Source: Psococerastis gibbosa
Lineage: Eukaryota; Arthropoda; Insecta; Psocodea; Psocidae
Direction: 5' to 3'
DNA length: 64,000 nt
Assembly (NCBI GenBank): GCA_963971405.1
Contig: OZ020492.1
Location: 744,001-808,000, forward strand
Every line of letters begins with the position of its first letter. The stretch's first letter is position 1. Shown here in pieces: positions 43,601 to 55,600 of this stretch. Under the pieces are notes generated by a model, which was not told where the DNA came from, did no database searches, and was given only the letters and a program-made list of their open reading frames with translations. The position numbers and the translations under genes are program-made.

Positions 43601-46600
43601 TTCTAATCCATTACCGAACCTACTTGGCAACTCCTGATCCTTTCAGGTTCACCTTTGTAATACATTTTTAGCCCTCAAATTTTATTCCAGACAAGCTGAA
43701 GTTTTTGCCCTTTCCAAGTCGCAATCGTCTGTCTATGGGTCATTTCTTTTACTCCGACAGCATTAAAAATTTAAAATAGCTGGGGTATCTTCTAATCCAT
43801 TACCGAACCTACTTGGCTACTCCTGACCCTTTCTTGTAGCAGTGTAGCATCATACAGTTTTAAATTTTGATAATCTCTGCAGCCCAAATATAAATTCTTT
43901 TATAATTTTTAACTATGTACTGTAGGTGCTGAAGGAAAACTAATGTACCGTATTAATAATTTCCATTATTTCAAATTTCAGGATTCATTCCCAGTCATTG
44001 AGCTTCCTGGTTTGGTTTCTCCAAAAGGATACATGAAAGTCATTCCGGTTAGTAGCCTGATTTAGGAGGAAATAGGCACACCAAAAACTGGCAATTTTTA
44101 TTTTTACATAATTTATTTCTATTTAGTCTGTTCAAGTTATAGAAGTCTACTAGATATACTCAGTGGTTCTCAAACGTTTTCTTTCGCGGACCCCCAAAAT
44201 TTGTAAAATGATCGGGCGGACTCCTATGAGCTCTAGAAACCAAAAGCCGAAGGTAAATAGAGACAGTTTGGTGTCTAACGCTAACCTAACTCAAAAAGAC
44301 TGCAATAAAATGTTTAATAATCTTTAATGAGACAAATGACACTGAGCTTTTCCTTCTATTATTTTTGAAATATTGGGTTCCATTACTTCCATTTGAGAAA
44401 CGTTCAACCTGAAACCTTTTGTGAAGTCAAGGGGATTGCGATATTTATTTTTCATGTAACACATCGCAGAAAATGCCTTTTCACAAATATATGTTGTGGG
44501 AAACAGGGACGGATCCTTGGGGGGGGGGGCGACCGCCCCCCGAGAGAAAAAGTTTTATACTAGATATAATGGACTTTTGAAGGAAATTAAGAAAAATTAT
44601 TACTCAAGTAAAAGAAACGCGATATTTTTCCGGCCATCGCCCCCCCCCCCCAAAAAAAACTTTTTCTGAAACCGTCCCTAGTGGGAAACGGTAATAAAAA
44701 AGTCAATGCTCACTTGGCTATGTCAGCATAACCCGAACGAGCAATAATCCAGAAATCAAACAAAATTCCATCAGCCTGCGGACCCCAGGGGGTCCGCGGA
44801 CCACACTTTCAGAACCTCTATTATAGGTAATATATATATATTTTTTTTAATTTTTGTGTTTTAGTTATTTCATGAAAGTTACTGGGGACTGGAGACTTAT
44901 TTCAATTCTAATTCGTTCTGATAAACTACCTATAGTTGTAGTTATTAAATGCATTTTTTTTTCTAGTTTCAGTGTCTTTTAATTAGATAGTAGCAGCAGC
45001 AGCAATATGATAAGATAATAAATCAGTCATAAACGCTTTATTGTTCAACGAAAAACAATAAGAATAGACTACGGTACTGGCAGTACCGTACTGCTTGTTT
45101 TTGATACGCTAATATTTAATTGCATCTGAATTATAATTGCATTGAATTAAATTTTATACACTGTAAAGGTAAACCTTGCAATACATAGCTGATCAAATTA
45201 TGATTTATATCTAACCATCATTAGTTTATGTTTTTTTTTTTTCAAAACTATTTTAGAGCAATGACATCGTTGATCTTCCATCAGTAACAAATGTAAGTAA
45301 GCACCGTTGCAGTCACGGAATATAAATTTTATCAATAAATTATAGATTGTCATCTACAGATATGAATAAACTCAAAATACAAATAAGAATTGTTACCGTT
45401 ATTATTGATACATATTGTATTAACATTATATATAGCGTTTTATATTAAAATAAGCGCATACTTGGCTATCGATAAATAAAAAATAATCGGTACGAGCGAA
45501 CCCGTATAGGCTTTCCTATTTACCTATTAGTATAGATACTGCAATAGATAATTATGAATATACTGTAGTTTGATGAATCAGTAGAATCCGGGATGATAGG
45601 CCGTGGTCGTTCTGAAATTGTACTTCCAGGATTCTACTGATTCATCATGTAACTCCGGCCGTGAAATTCTTTGTAAATATACTGTACTTTGTTGGCGAAT
45701 AATTATCCTATGGTTAAATTTTGAATATCATGAGTAGAGGAAGAAGAACGCAATGATCCACAGTAAAATACTTTAATAGTGACCGGTTTCGGATAAAATC
45801 CATCATCAGATCCAAAATCCATTATCCGAGACCGGTCACCATTAAAGTATTCTACTGTGGATCATTGCGTTCTTCTTCCTCTACTCATGATGTTCTCCAA
45901 GTTCCACGAAGTCACCAAGGAAACTCTCACAAGGATAAATTTTGAATGCCTAGATTTCCCCTATCCTAAATAAACGGACAGACCAATAGAATACTTCGCA
46001 ATGATAATTATGTCATGGAATGCAATGCAAGCAAAAAGGGAAAGCAACCTGTTCTGTTTTGTTACTCTACTTAGGCGCCCATTCCACCGACCGGCTAGGG
46101 CTATTTACAAAAACGGTGACGTGGTAGCAGACATTCAAGACTTAGGTGTCGTTTCCACCGACCTCGCATTGCAGACTGCAAATAACATTGACGGAAATTA
46201 GAATTTTTCTTTTTATTGAAATATATTAAAATGTTTGTATTTAACATATCCCATGACGCCATTTTTGCTTTCCAATTTATACGTAGTATAAGGAAAGCTT
46301 TGTGATGGTCGAAATTTTCGATTCCGAGATTTCAACGGATTTACACGTTTTGAGGTCCCAGGAACCCAAAAAAGTGGTTTTTACAAAATGTCTGTCTGTC
46401 GGTCTGTCTGTTCGTCGATTTCCGGGCAAACTACTCGGTGGATTTGAGTGAAATTTGGCATGTAGGTTCACAAAAATCATACCTCGGGACAATTTTTTTT
46501 TTTGGGGCTAACTCAATTTGGGGGGGTTTTGTTTTCAAAAAACTCCAAAAAAACGTCTAAAAAAATTATTTCTCAAAAACGGCTCCAACGATTTCTTTTA

Positions 46601-49600
46601 AATTCTCGTAGATTGTAGTCGTTATTAATGTTGACAAAATGCGGTGGGTCGCTTGCCCCTTGATAGTTTGCTTCTGGGGGTAAAAAAATAAAAATAACTA
46701 AATTTTAATGAAAAAATGACTAAAAAATGCGAAACCTTTCTATCGATGATTTCTACCTTCAAGCATGTTTTAGGTATTAAATTGAGTAACGAAACCGGAT
46801 AGGTTGCTTTCCCAAAAAAATATTTGGTTTTGCCCAAAAAATTATTTTTTGAAAAAAATGATAGAAAATTCGCGCTCAAATGCATTGCATGCCCTGCCAT
46901 TATTGCTGTGTGGTAATTAATGTGTTTGTTTGACCTATCGAGAATTTACCTCACTTCCAGTGACGTCAGGTGGACAACCGCCCCCCCCCCCCCGAGATAT
47001 CGGAAATTTAACCATAGGAAAAATATTTGCCATAAAATTACTAATTTTCTCTATCTAATAATTTTGGTAAATTGGAAAGCATGTTCGAGTGAACTCGGAC
47101 CGGTTCTTTAATTTTAGTTTGTTTGTTTGTGATTTTACTCTATGATCATTGATCAATTTTAACTATGGCATAGAGGAAAGTAAACATTTCCGTCAATTCT
47201 GCAATGCGAGGTCGGTGGAAACCCCGCCTAAGTCTTGAATGTCTGCTACCACGTCACCGGTTTTGTAAATAGCCCTAGCCGGTCGGTGGAATGGGCGCCT
47301 AAGCACCTACGTATGTGTGACCTTGAAGCAGGCACGTAGCCAGGGAGGGGGCTTTGGGGGCGGAAGCCCCCTTGCGGTCGGAGACGTGTCGTAACTCGAC
47401 ACAATTACCTAATAGGCTACTTAGTGAGGCGATTGAAGAGGTTAACCGGAGACATTCATGAAATTGTTTGTACGCGATTAACCTTTTATTAAAAAAAAAA
47501 AGTTTTTTGAATATATAGGCCTATTTATTATGGATCTGATTTTTTAATTAAAGTAATTTTTACATTCAATATTCTGTGTTTGGAAGATATCACACTTTTT
47601 TATCCTTGCATTGGTCAGTTTGATGTTTCACCTGTAATTTTTTTTTCTCCCTCTAAAAACACTAAAACTGTGTGTTTTTGCATGTAAATTCTTAAAAATT
47701 TCCGGGGGTGGGGGACTCGCTGTTTTACTGGGGGTATTCCATACCCCCCGCCCCGACCCCCTGGTAGTTAGCCCCCCCCCCCCCCGAAATAAAATCCTGG
47801 CTACGTGCTTGCCTTGGAGTCAGGATCCAGGCCACAGTTTGGGTTCACAAATAATAAATAAATTTATTTATAAATATATTTCTGTTAAATTATACAATCA
47901 ACTATCAAGTAATCGATAAGGAAGTATAAAGTAAAATAGTCAACATTACAACATTATATCGTCAAAATCAGTTTTTATAGGTAGTTCTGTCATTGTGCTA
48001 GGTCCCCCAGTTCTAGTTGAATTCTATAGCTTCTGCGAATCTCGCTATGACAGCAGGTTGAACTACTTACTGGAAACCCCCGCTCCAAGTCCAGGGTGCC
48101 AAATCAGCAAGAATGTGCCACTTTCTGTCTCCATCTACTTAGCAGCTAACCTGAAGTTAGAAAGCAACGATACTCGATAGTACTAGATAAAAATACCTAG
48201 ATAATAATTAGGTATACGTGATGAATCAGTAGAATCCGAGATAGTATGGCGATGGTGGATCTGAGGGCGTACTTCCAAACTTACTGCTGTTAAGTCTCCG
48301 AGATAGAATCTTAGAAGTCTACGCAGTTCCACTTAAGATGTCGACCGCAGATCTTGAATAGAAGTAATATTGGGAAGTACGCTTTCAGATCCCGGATTCT
48401 ACTGCGTGTAGCGGCTTATACTTTATAAGCTAACCTGTGTCTAATCTCAAATATTAGGCATTATATAGTAAGTTATAATACCTTAATCATCCGATTTGTA
48501 GACTGACAAACTCAAACCCTAATAATACAAGTGGATCGTGAACATTAAGCTTATTAACTGTGCTATCGATATTTGATCCCTACCTTAGGGGTTAGATCAG
48601 CAATGTACAAACACTGAATTCCTAGAATTTAACTTTGAGGTGGACTCAAGCAAGTAATGGAGCCTCAAGTGGCAATTCAAATTACTGTTTACCGTACACT
48701 CATTCCCTGCTTCTCCTCCGGCTGAATTGTGCTGACTAGGTGTTCTGTGAAGTGTGTATATCGCCTGGAAGAGAATCGCCCCTAAATAGTTCATAAAGTC
48801 ATCAATGTTAAAATAAAATTAATTTTATAGGTTTAAGAGGCAATCTCCTTAAGTCATTACATCCCGAATAGTCAAAGGAATATCAAGAAAGAACTGAATC
48901 CTGTTGACCTGTAATAATGGTTTAAATTATTATTATTAATTAAAATTTTACCTTGCAGTGCCACTGCTCTAAGATTTCTTGATAAGCTTGAGCGTGATAA
49001 TTATATGCATAACAATTTTTTTTTCTATATATTGCACCTTGTCCGGGGTTACTGGACAACGAAAAAAGGGATGTGATTTTTTTTTCTTTATAAAAAGGTT
49101 AATCGCATACAAACAATTTAATGCATGTATCAAACTGAACTCTTCAGTCGCCTCTGCAGGTTAGTACCCTGTAGAGTTACGACACGTCTCCGATCGCATG
49201 GCGTGTAGAGAATCGCACAAGTACAAGCACGCTACCACCTTGCCATCGAAGTTGAGAAAGAAAAAAAAATTATATTATATTATATTATATTATATTATAT
49301 TATATTATATTATATTATATTATATTATATTATATTATATTATATTATATTATATTATATTATATTATATTATATTATATTATATTATATTATTCGTGAA
49401 CCTACAATCGATGTCTTACCGCGACATCGTGTATACCACTACACAACATCGGACGGATTTAAATGTCCTAAATGTAGTTATCCATATATTCTGTACTAAT
49501 TTTTGTGAGATATATATGGAAATGGGTAAAAAAAATCTATTGCGTTACTTTCCAGGGAATTCTTTCCTTCCCGGTGGCGTTTTTGAAGATATTATTCCCG

Positions 49601-52600
49601 AAAATGTCGTACCCAGCACCGGACTCTGTAAGTATCCTGCAAACAATACATGTATTTATTTTTTGTTAACACGTGGAAATTTACAGTGTATCCACTCTTT
49701 GAATGAAGAGAAATATGTCAGCTTGACCATTTTAAATAGTAATTCATATTGAAGAGTAGCCAACGACATGAATCATGAAAGGTCCAAATAACTTTAGCAA
49801 TTGTTGTGGAGAATTATTTTACTAATTGTCCTATTTATTATTATTAAGTGGCTTTTTCAATTTTTTTTGGGAGATTTGAAAAATATAATTTTGTTTAATT
49901 TTAAATAGTAATGGGTTTCCATTACCCAAATATTATTAATTTCATATTTTTATCATTCCTACATTTCAGGAAATGATCCGAGTCCCTGTATCAGACATTT
50001 TACCACTGCCACTAAAAATAATCCATGAGGTAAGCTCCTATGGTATAGTATGATATAAAATAATTTTTGGCATCTATTCTTCTTCGTCTGTGTGAGGAAA
50101 GAGAAAGAGATAGAGATAGAGATAGAGATAGAGATAGAGATAGAGATAGAGATAGAGATAGAGATAGAGATAGAGATAGAGATAGAGATAGAGATAGAGA
50201 TAGAGATAGAGATAGAGATAGATATAGAGATAGAGATAGAGATAGAGATAGAGATAGAGATAGAGTTATCAGGACAAGTCTGATGCTCATGGGATAAACT
50301 GCAACTCTTTTAATTCTCTTATATGGCGTAATACTACGTAGGTGCTAAGGGGCTTAATAAAGACTTCCTTGAATACTGTGGTCCACAAACATATATCAGC
50401 TGAGATATTGGAAATTTGAAGTAAAATACAGTAAGTCTTGGCACTGAACTATAAAATCCAACCGATACCAGTCCTAAACAGTTAATCAAATATTAACATG
50501 TAATTGTAAGTACAAATCATCTTAGAATTTGACGATTTTCCTGTCGCAGCTATGGTGGTCCATGGAAAATCATAAAATAATCTAGTGGTTCACGGACAAA
50601 AAAGTTTGGAAACCCCTACACTAAGGTGTGCTGTTTATGTCCTTAAAATACAATAAAAAAAGATTGTATAGACCTCACTAAATTATTCCCAGCAATTAAA
50701 GAAATTTTTAAATGATCAGACTTAAATTGTAAATAACATTTCCTATATGGGCATCCGCAGCATTCTTTCCTTGAGGTAGGCAGGCTGAATCGGAAATTGA
50801 TTTTCCAATCTCCCCGACACTCAGCACGAAGGGGAGGGAAGGTGGGTTGAGCTGGCGACCCCCCCCCCCCCCCCGCCGCTCGCTGCATTGACTTTGTGAC
50901 TTTGACATCACTGTATTTTATCATCAATTTATTACTCAAATTGTTTTTTTTTTTCGCCACCCTTTTAAAATCTTCAGCGCTCTGACCATTCTGTAAATAC
51001 GCCACTGGACTCAATGCATTTTTAAAACAGTAAAGTTTAGTCTTTACTAGCCAAGACTTATTAAAAAAATCACTCCAAACTACTCCCTGGTCCTTAAACG
51101 TTGAGTAAAGGACATGTCGGGTAGTAGAAAGACTCTGACTTTCATCCGAAAGGCTGTTGGTTCGTGTCCCACACTTGCTACATTTTCTGCCCATGCTTCG
51201 GAGGGCAGAAAGTTACACTGGGAAGAAAGGTCGCCGGAGATATGAGAAGCTTTGGGGCTCTCAACAGAGAACGCACAGAACAGGAGTGTTTGGAAACGCT
51301 GCTGTCGTGCCGCTGACCCTCCATGAGGATACTGCGCATTAAAAGTAAAATTAGCTTCGGAGGGTGTGTTAGGCCGGCGTTAGTTGAGGGTTGGAGAGTC
51401 TTAACTCCGCTAGGTTGGCTTAGTAGTAGAATGCCTGGACACAGTCCCAGGCCACGGTGTGGGCCCATAGGGCAGTGGACCTCCTGATTATAGTGGATTC
51501 CGAACCACTTGGGAAACACAGTGAAGTCACACGATTAGTTCGGAGGTGACCAGGACAAGTCCTACCATGTTTCCCTACCGGCACTGTGCACACGACCAAG
51601 TTATCTGCATCTTTGAACCTGCTCTGGTCCGCTGGATTCAACATGGTATGGCGGCCGGCCCGCTAGGTTGGCTTAGTAACAGAACTGAAAGTACTAAAGT
51701 ATTAGGCTAAGCATAAAAATGTTTTCTGCAGTTTAATGTTCATTTTTACGCTACTTTCCATTTTCAATAATATGTTTCCTACATATAGGCTCATTAGCGC
51801 ATTCAGGCTTTTTTGTTGTTTTTCACCTGCACCCCGCAGAAGCTGTTAGGTGAAAAAACAGAAATTTAAATCATGTTGTGTTTTCCATGTTTAGAATACC
51901 CGGGACCGACTTACAATGAATGAAAAGGTAAAGATTGATAGCCTTCAATTCAAGTGTCACCTGGTAGATGAATGTAAGCTCTTGAAAGGGGCTTCCATTA
52001 CATCAAAAGCAAGCTATTAGTATAAACCGAAGGGGTCAGCGTTCAAACTTATATCAAAGCCTAGCGTGCGCCTCATTAAACAGTTAAATAATCCTTTACC
52101 TGTTGCAGGCGTTTCTAGCGAAAAGGCCCTCATTATGGATAATAGCTGTGGTGTCTTCGCTTTTCACAATTTACTTAATTAGAATGCAAGCGCTTCTCGG
52201 CCTGAGACTAAACGAATTCAATACATCTTCGTGAAAGACCGTGTCTTTCAGCTTCTCCTTGTGTATGCTAAACATGCACAGCCTATTTTTGGACATAATT
52301 ACTCATAAACATGTTTTGATTCACCCCAAAGTTCTAACAGACCTTCCCACTGACCCTATCGTAGGAGTTAGTGCAACGAACCTCACTACGCCGCCCTTAA
52401 GGTTAATCGCACTCACACAATTTAATGAATGTATCCGATTAACCTCTTCAATCGCCTGACTAAGTAACTTAAAGGTGCTTGTGTCGAGTTACGTCTCCAA
52501 CCGCAAGGTACACAAGTACAAGTACGCTACCACCCTGCCACCGTAGTCGCATGATGTTCAAGTCTGGGGTGCCAGATCACATGGCACTCAGCGAGAATGT

Positions 52601-55600
52601 GCCATCCACTTTCAGCCGTCACAAATATCCGTTAGATTAGCAGAAATACTCCTCTAAATTTCGATAAATTGCATATGGCCTTCACTAACGAGCTCAGTAC
52701 CCTATTAGTTCCTTGAATCTTAGGCGCCCATTCCACATACGTCTATCGTCAATGAAAAACTGAAAATTGACGTTTTAGCAGACATTAAAGACATACTAAA
52801 AATTCTGCTACCACTTCAATTTACGTCATTTTGACGTCATTTTTCAATTTTTCATTGACCATTGACGTATGTGGAATGGTCGCATTAGAACATTTAGGCC
52901 CTTTTAGAGAATTTTTTGAATTTTTATGTTGTAGTTTATTATAATTGAAAATTTATTAGTATCATCTTGTAATTGCAGGGTAGAGTTATTATACCGTTAC
53001 TTTCGGTGACACTATTTCCGGTAAGTGAAACTGAGACAACTTCATTACTCAGTCTCAATCTATATGTTGTGAATTGAGAAGATACAATTTAAATGGAAAG
53101 CACATATTGTTAATTAATTGATAGAAAAAAGCTAATGATATATCCATTTATTTTATATTATTTTTATTTATATTATATTTTACATTTTACATTTTGCAAT
53201 ATTTACAGAAATTTCCATTTAAAAACAAAAGTTTTTTTTTAGATTGGATTGAGAATACCTACACCCATAATAGAAAAATTTATTCCATTTGCTACGTTCT
53301 CTCCACCGGTAAGTTTTCTATTCTTAATATTGCTATACTACTAATAGAAAGAAAGAAAGAATGAAAGAAAATTGTGTTTATTTTCCATGTGGACGATTTT
53401 TGGGCCTGTCGGCCCTCTCTTACCGTTCACCCGTTAATATTAAATAATAATTAATAATTAATTAATTCTTTCTTTCTTTTTTCCTTCGTCCGTTAGTTAG
53501 AGCATATATATTCATCAGAAAGCACAAAGCATACAATATTTCATGGACTACCAAAAACCCCCTGAGGGGTTTGTCTGAGCTAGTTTCAATACAAGATGTC
53601 ACCTCAGACAGAAAAAGAAAATATCTTCAAATATATTAAATATAAATAATACTGGTAATTTTACCTCTACGAATAGTGTAATACCAACGCCTACAAATAC
53701 GTATTCTTCATGTCCTTGTCATCTTGCTTATTTTAACCCCGTACGTATTTATTATTATTTACGTAATTCAATACCAATATTTTTCAGAGGCTCAGTAATT
53801 TAAACCATAAGTACCTTAAACTATGTTACAATGTGTGGACCACAAGAAATCAAACTATTCATAGAAAATAATCAAGCTAGGCTAAACAAGGCTGTAGCCA
53901 AGGGGGGGTTCAAACCCTCCTCCCCCCCCAAAAAAAATCCTGGCTGCGGCCTTAAGGCTAAATTCATTTTTAGAATCAGTTCTCATGTGTATTGTGTTTA
54001 TCTCTCTTCTTTTTTTTTGCATTTTTATAGCCATTCTTTATGTATCGTAACTTATTCTAACATTCTTAGTATGTTACAATGTGTGTGCGTCTTAAGGACC
54101 ACAAAAATCAAACTATTCATAGAAAATAATCAAGCTAAATACATTATTAGAAGGACTATAATCAGTTCTCATGTGTATTGTGTTTATCTCTCTTCTTTTT
54201 TTTTTTTGCATTTTTATAGCCATTCTTTATGTATCGTAACTTATTCTAACATTCTTAGTATGTTACAATGTGTGTACGTCTTAAGGACCACAAAACTCAA
54301 AAACTCAAATTATTCATAGAAAATAATCAAACTAAATACATTTTTAGAAGGACTATAATCAGTTCTCATGTGTATTGTGTTTATCTCTCTTCTTTTTTTT
54401 TTGCATTTTTATAGCCATTCTTTATGTATCGTATCTTATTCTAACATTCTTAGTATGTTACAATGTGTGTACGTCTGAAGGACCACAAAAATCGAACTAT
54501 TCATAGAAAATAATCAAACTAAATACATTTTTAGAAGGGCTATAATCAGTTCTCATGTTTACTGTGTTTTTTTTTCTCTCTTCTTTTTTATCATTGTTGT
54601 GGTCATTTTTTATGTATCGTATTCTAACATTATTAACTGTTATAAATTATTAGGGGGCCCCAGCAAGGGTTAATCCTTTTGGATCTCCCAATACACCACA
54701 ACCACCAATTATTGTAATATGCTGTTGACCTGGTGCAATACTGTAAATTCTTGTATTATTCTCATTCTTATATTAGTTAATATTGGGTTGACATAATTTA
54801 CCCGATTGCGAGTACTCATATATATTTATAGGTACAGTACTCATTTTATTTTCCATTGTTATTATTGATACTTAATTCAGAACAAACAGGTATATTATCT
54901 TATCTCTCTATTTTTGTAATATTGATATTCTACCTATTACAGGGTGAAGTAACACTGACGCCTATCCCAAAAATATTTGGGCACTTCGTAAGTAGCTGTG
55001 ATATTATTGTCCGTACACGCAATATATGAGATATATTAGTTACTCGTGACTTCGTGGAATTGAATTTTAACTAGGGTTAGTAAAAACCAATCAAACATTA
55101 AAAAATTAACTTTGTCCAAGAAACCCACTAATGTTACAATGTACAAAAAACCCTCAGCTTTCTTGACAATCATTTTGACAGTCATTTACAGAAGGAACCA
55201 CAGTCCATAGGTACAGTTACATCTTATCAAAAATTCGAGGCTTGCTCAACATTTACACATTCTCTTCAGGTTGAGCAAGTCTCAACTCGTTGATAAGGTG
55301 TAACTGTGCTAGTACGTTATGCGTTAACTCAGTAAATGGCAGTTCTTGCCAAAAACGCTCAGGTTTTTTTAAAATAACATTTGTGGGTAACATTGACAAA
55401 GTCTATTTTTTATTTGGGTTCCACTGTAACCCTGGGCTACCTAGTTACTTACTTACTTTAATTTTTCCTCGGTTTTGTACCTAGGTGGGGTCAGTGATAA
55501 GGAAGGTTCTTTTCCATAAGAATGTGAACTTGCCACCTAGCTATTTTTTTTCCTGTACATAACATAACATAATCTAACCTTAACATGAATAGGCTATGAG

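Larger units (their letters stand above)
42375..43836 (+). repeat. 181-bp tandem array, eight units
   Basis: Starts of the AGGTTCACC landmark fall at 42375, 42556, 42740, 42921, 43102, 43283, 43464 and 43645, giving spacings of 181 apart from one of 184. Each unit is one 105-base exon plus one 76-base intron. Near-identity of the units, including introns, points to very recent amplification or ongoing homogenisation. Confidence 0.95.

Noticed and set aside
42402..43784. CRISPR-like array
   Set aside because: The units are 181-base head-to-tail copies with no short repeat and variable spacer pattern, in a eukaryotic intron and exon context.
49198..49752. 184-residue frame across the TTATA repeat
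   Set aside because: It begins in a SINE, passes through a microsatellite and crosses m13 in a frame that does not match the gene's phase.
50067..50297. Long Arg-Asp, Ile-Glu and Ser-Leu repeat frames on both strands
   Set aside because: They are translations of the GAGATA microsatellite and have no splice or start context.
53788..53832. Possible exon after CAATATTTTTCAG reading RLSNLNHKYLKLCYN
   Set aside because: The acceptor is good, but the donor would be GTGTGG, it contains a cysteine unlike other micro-exons, and it runs straight into the intronic tandem repeat.
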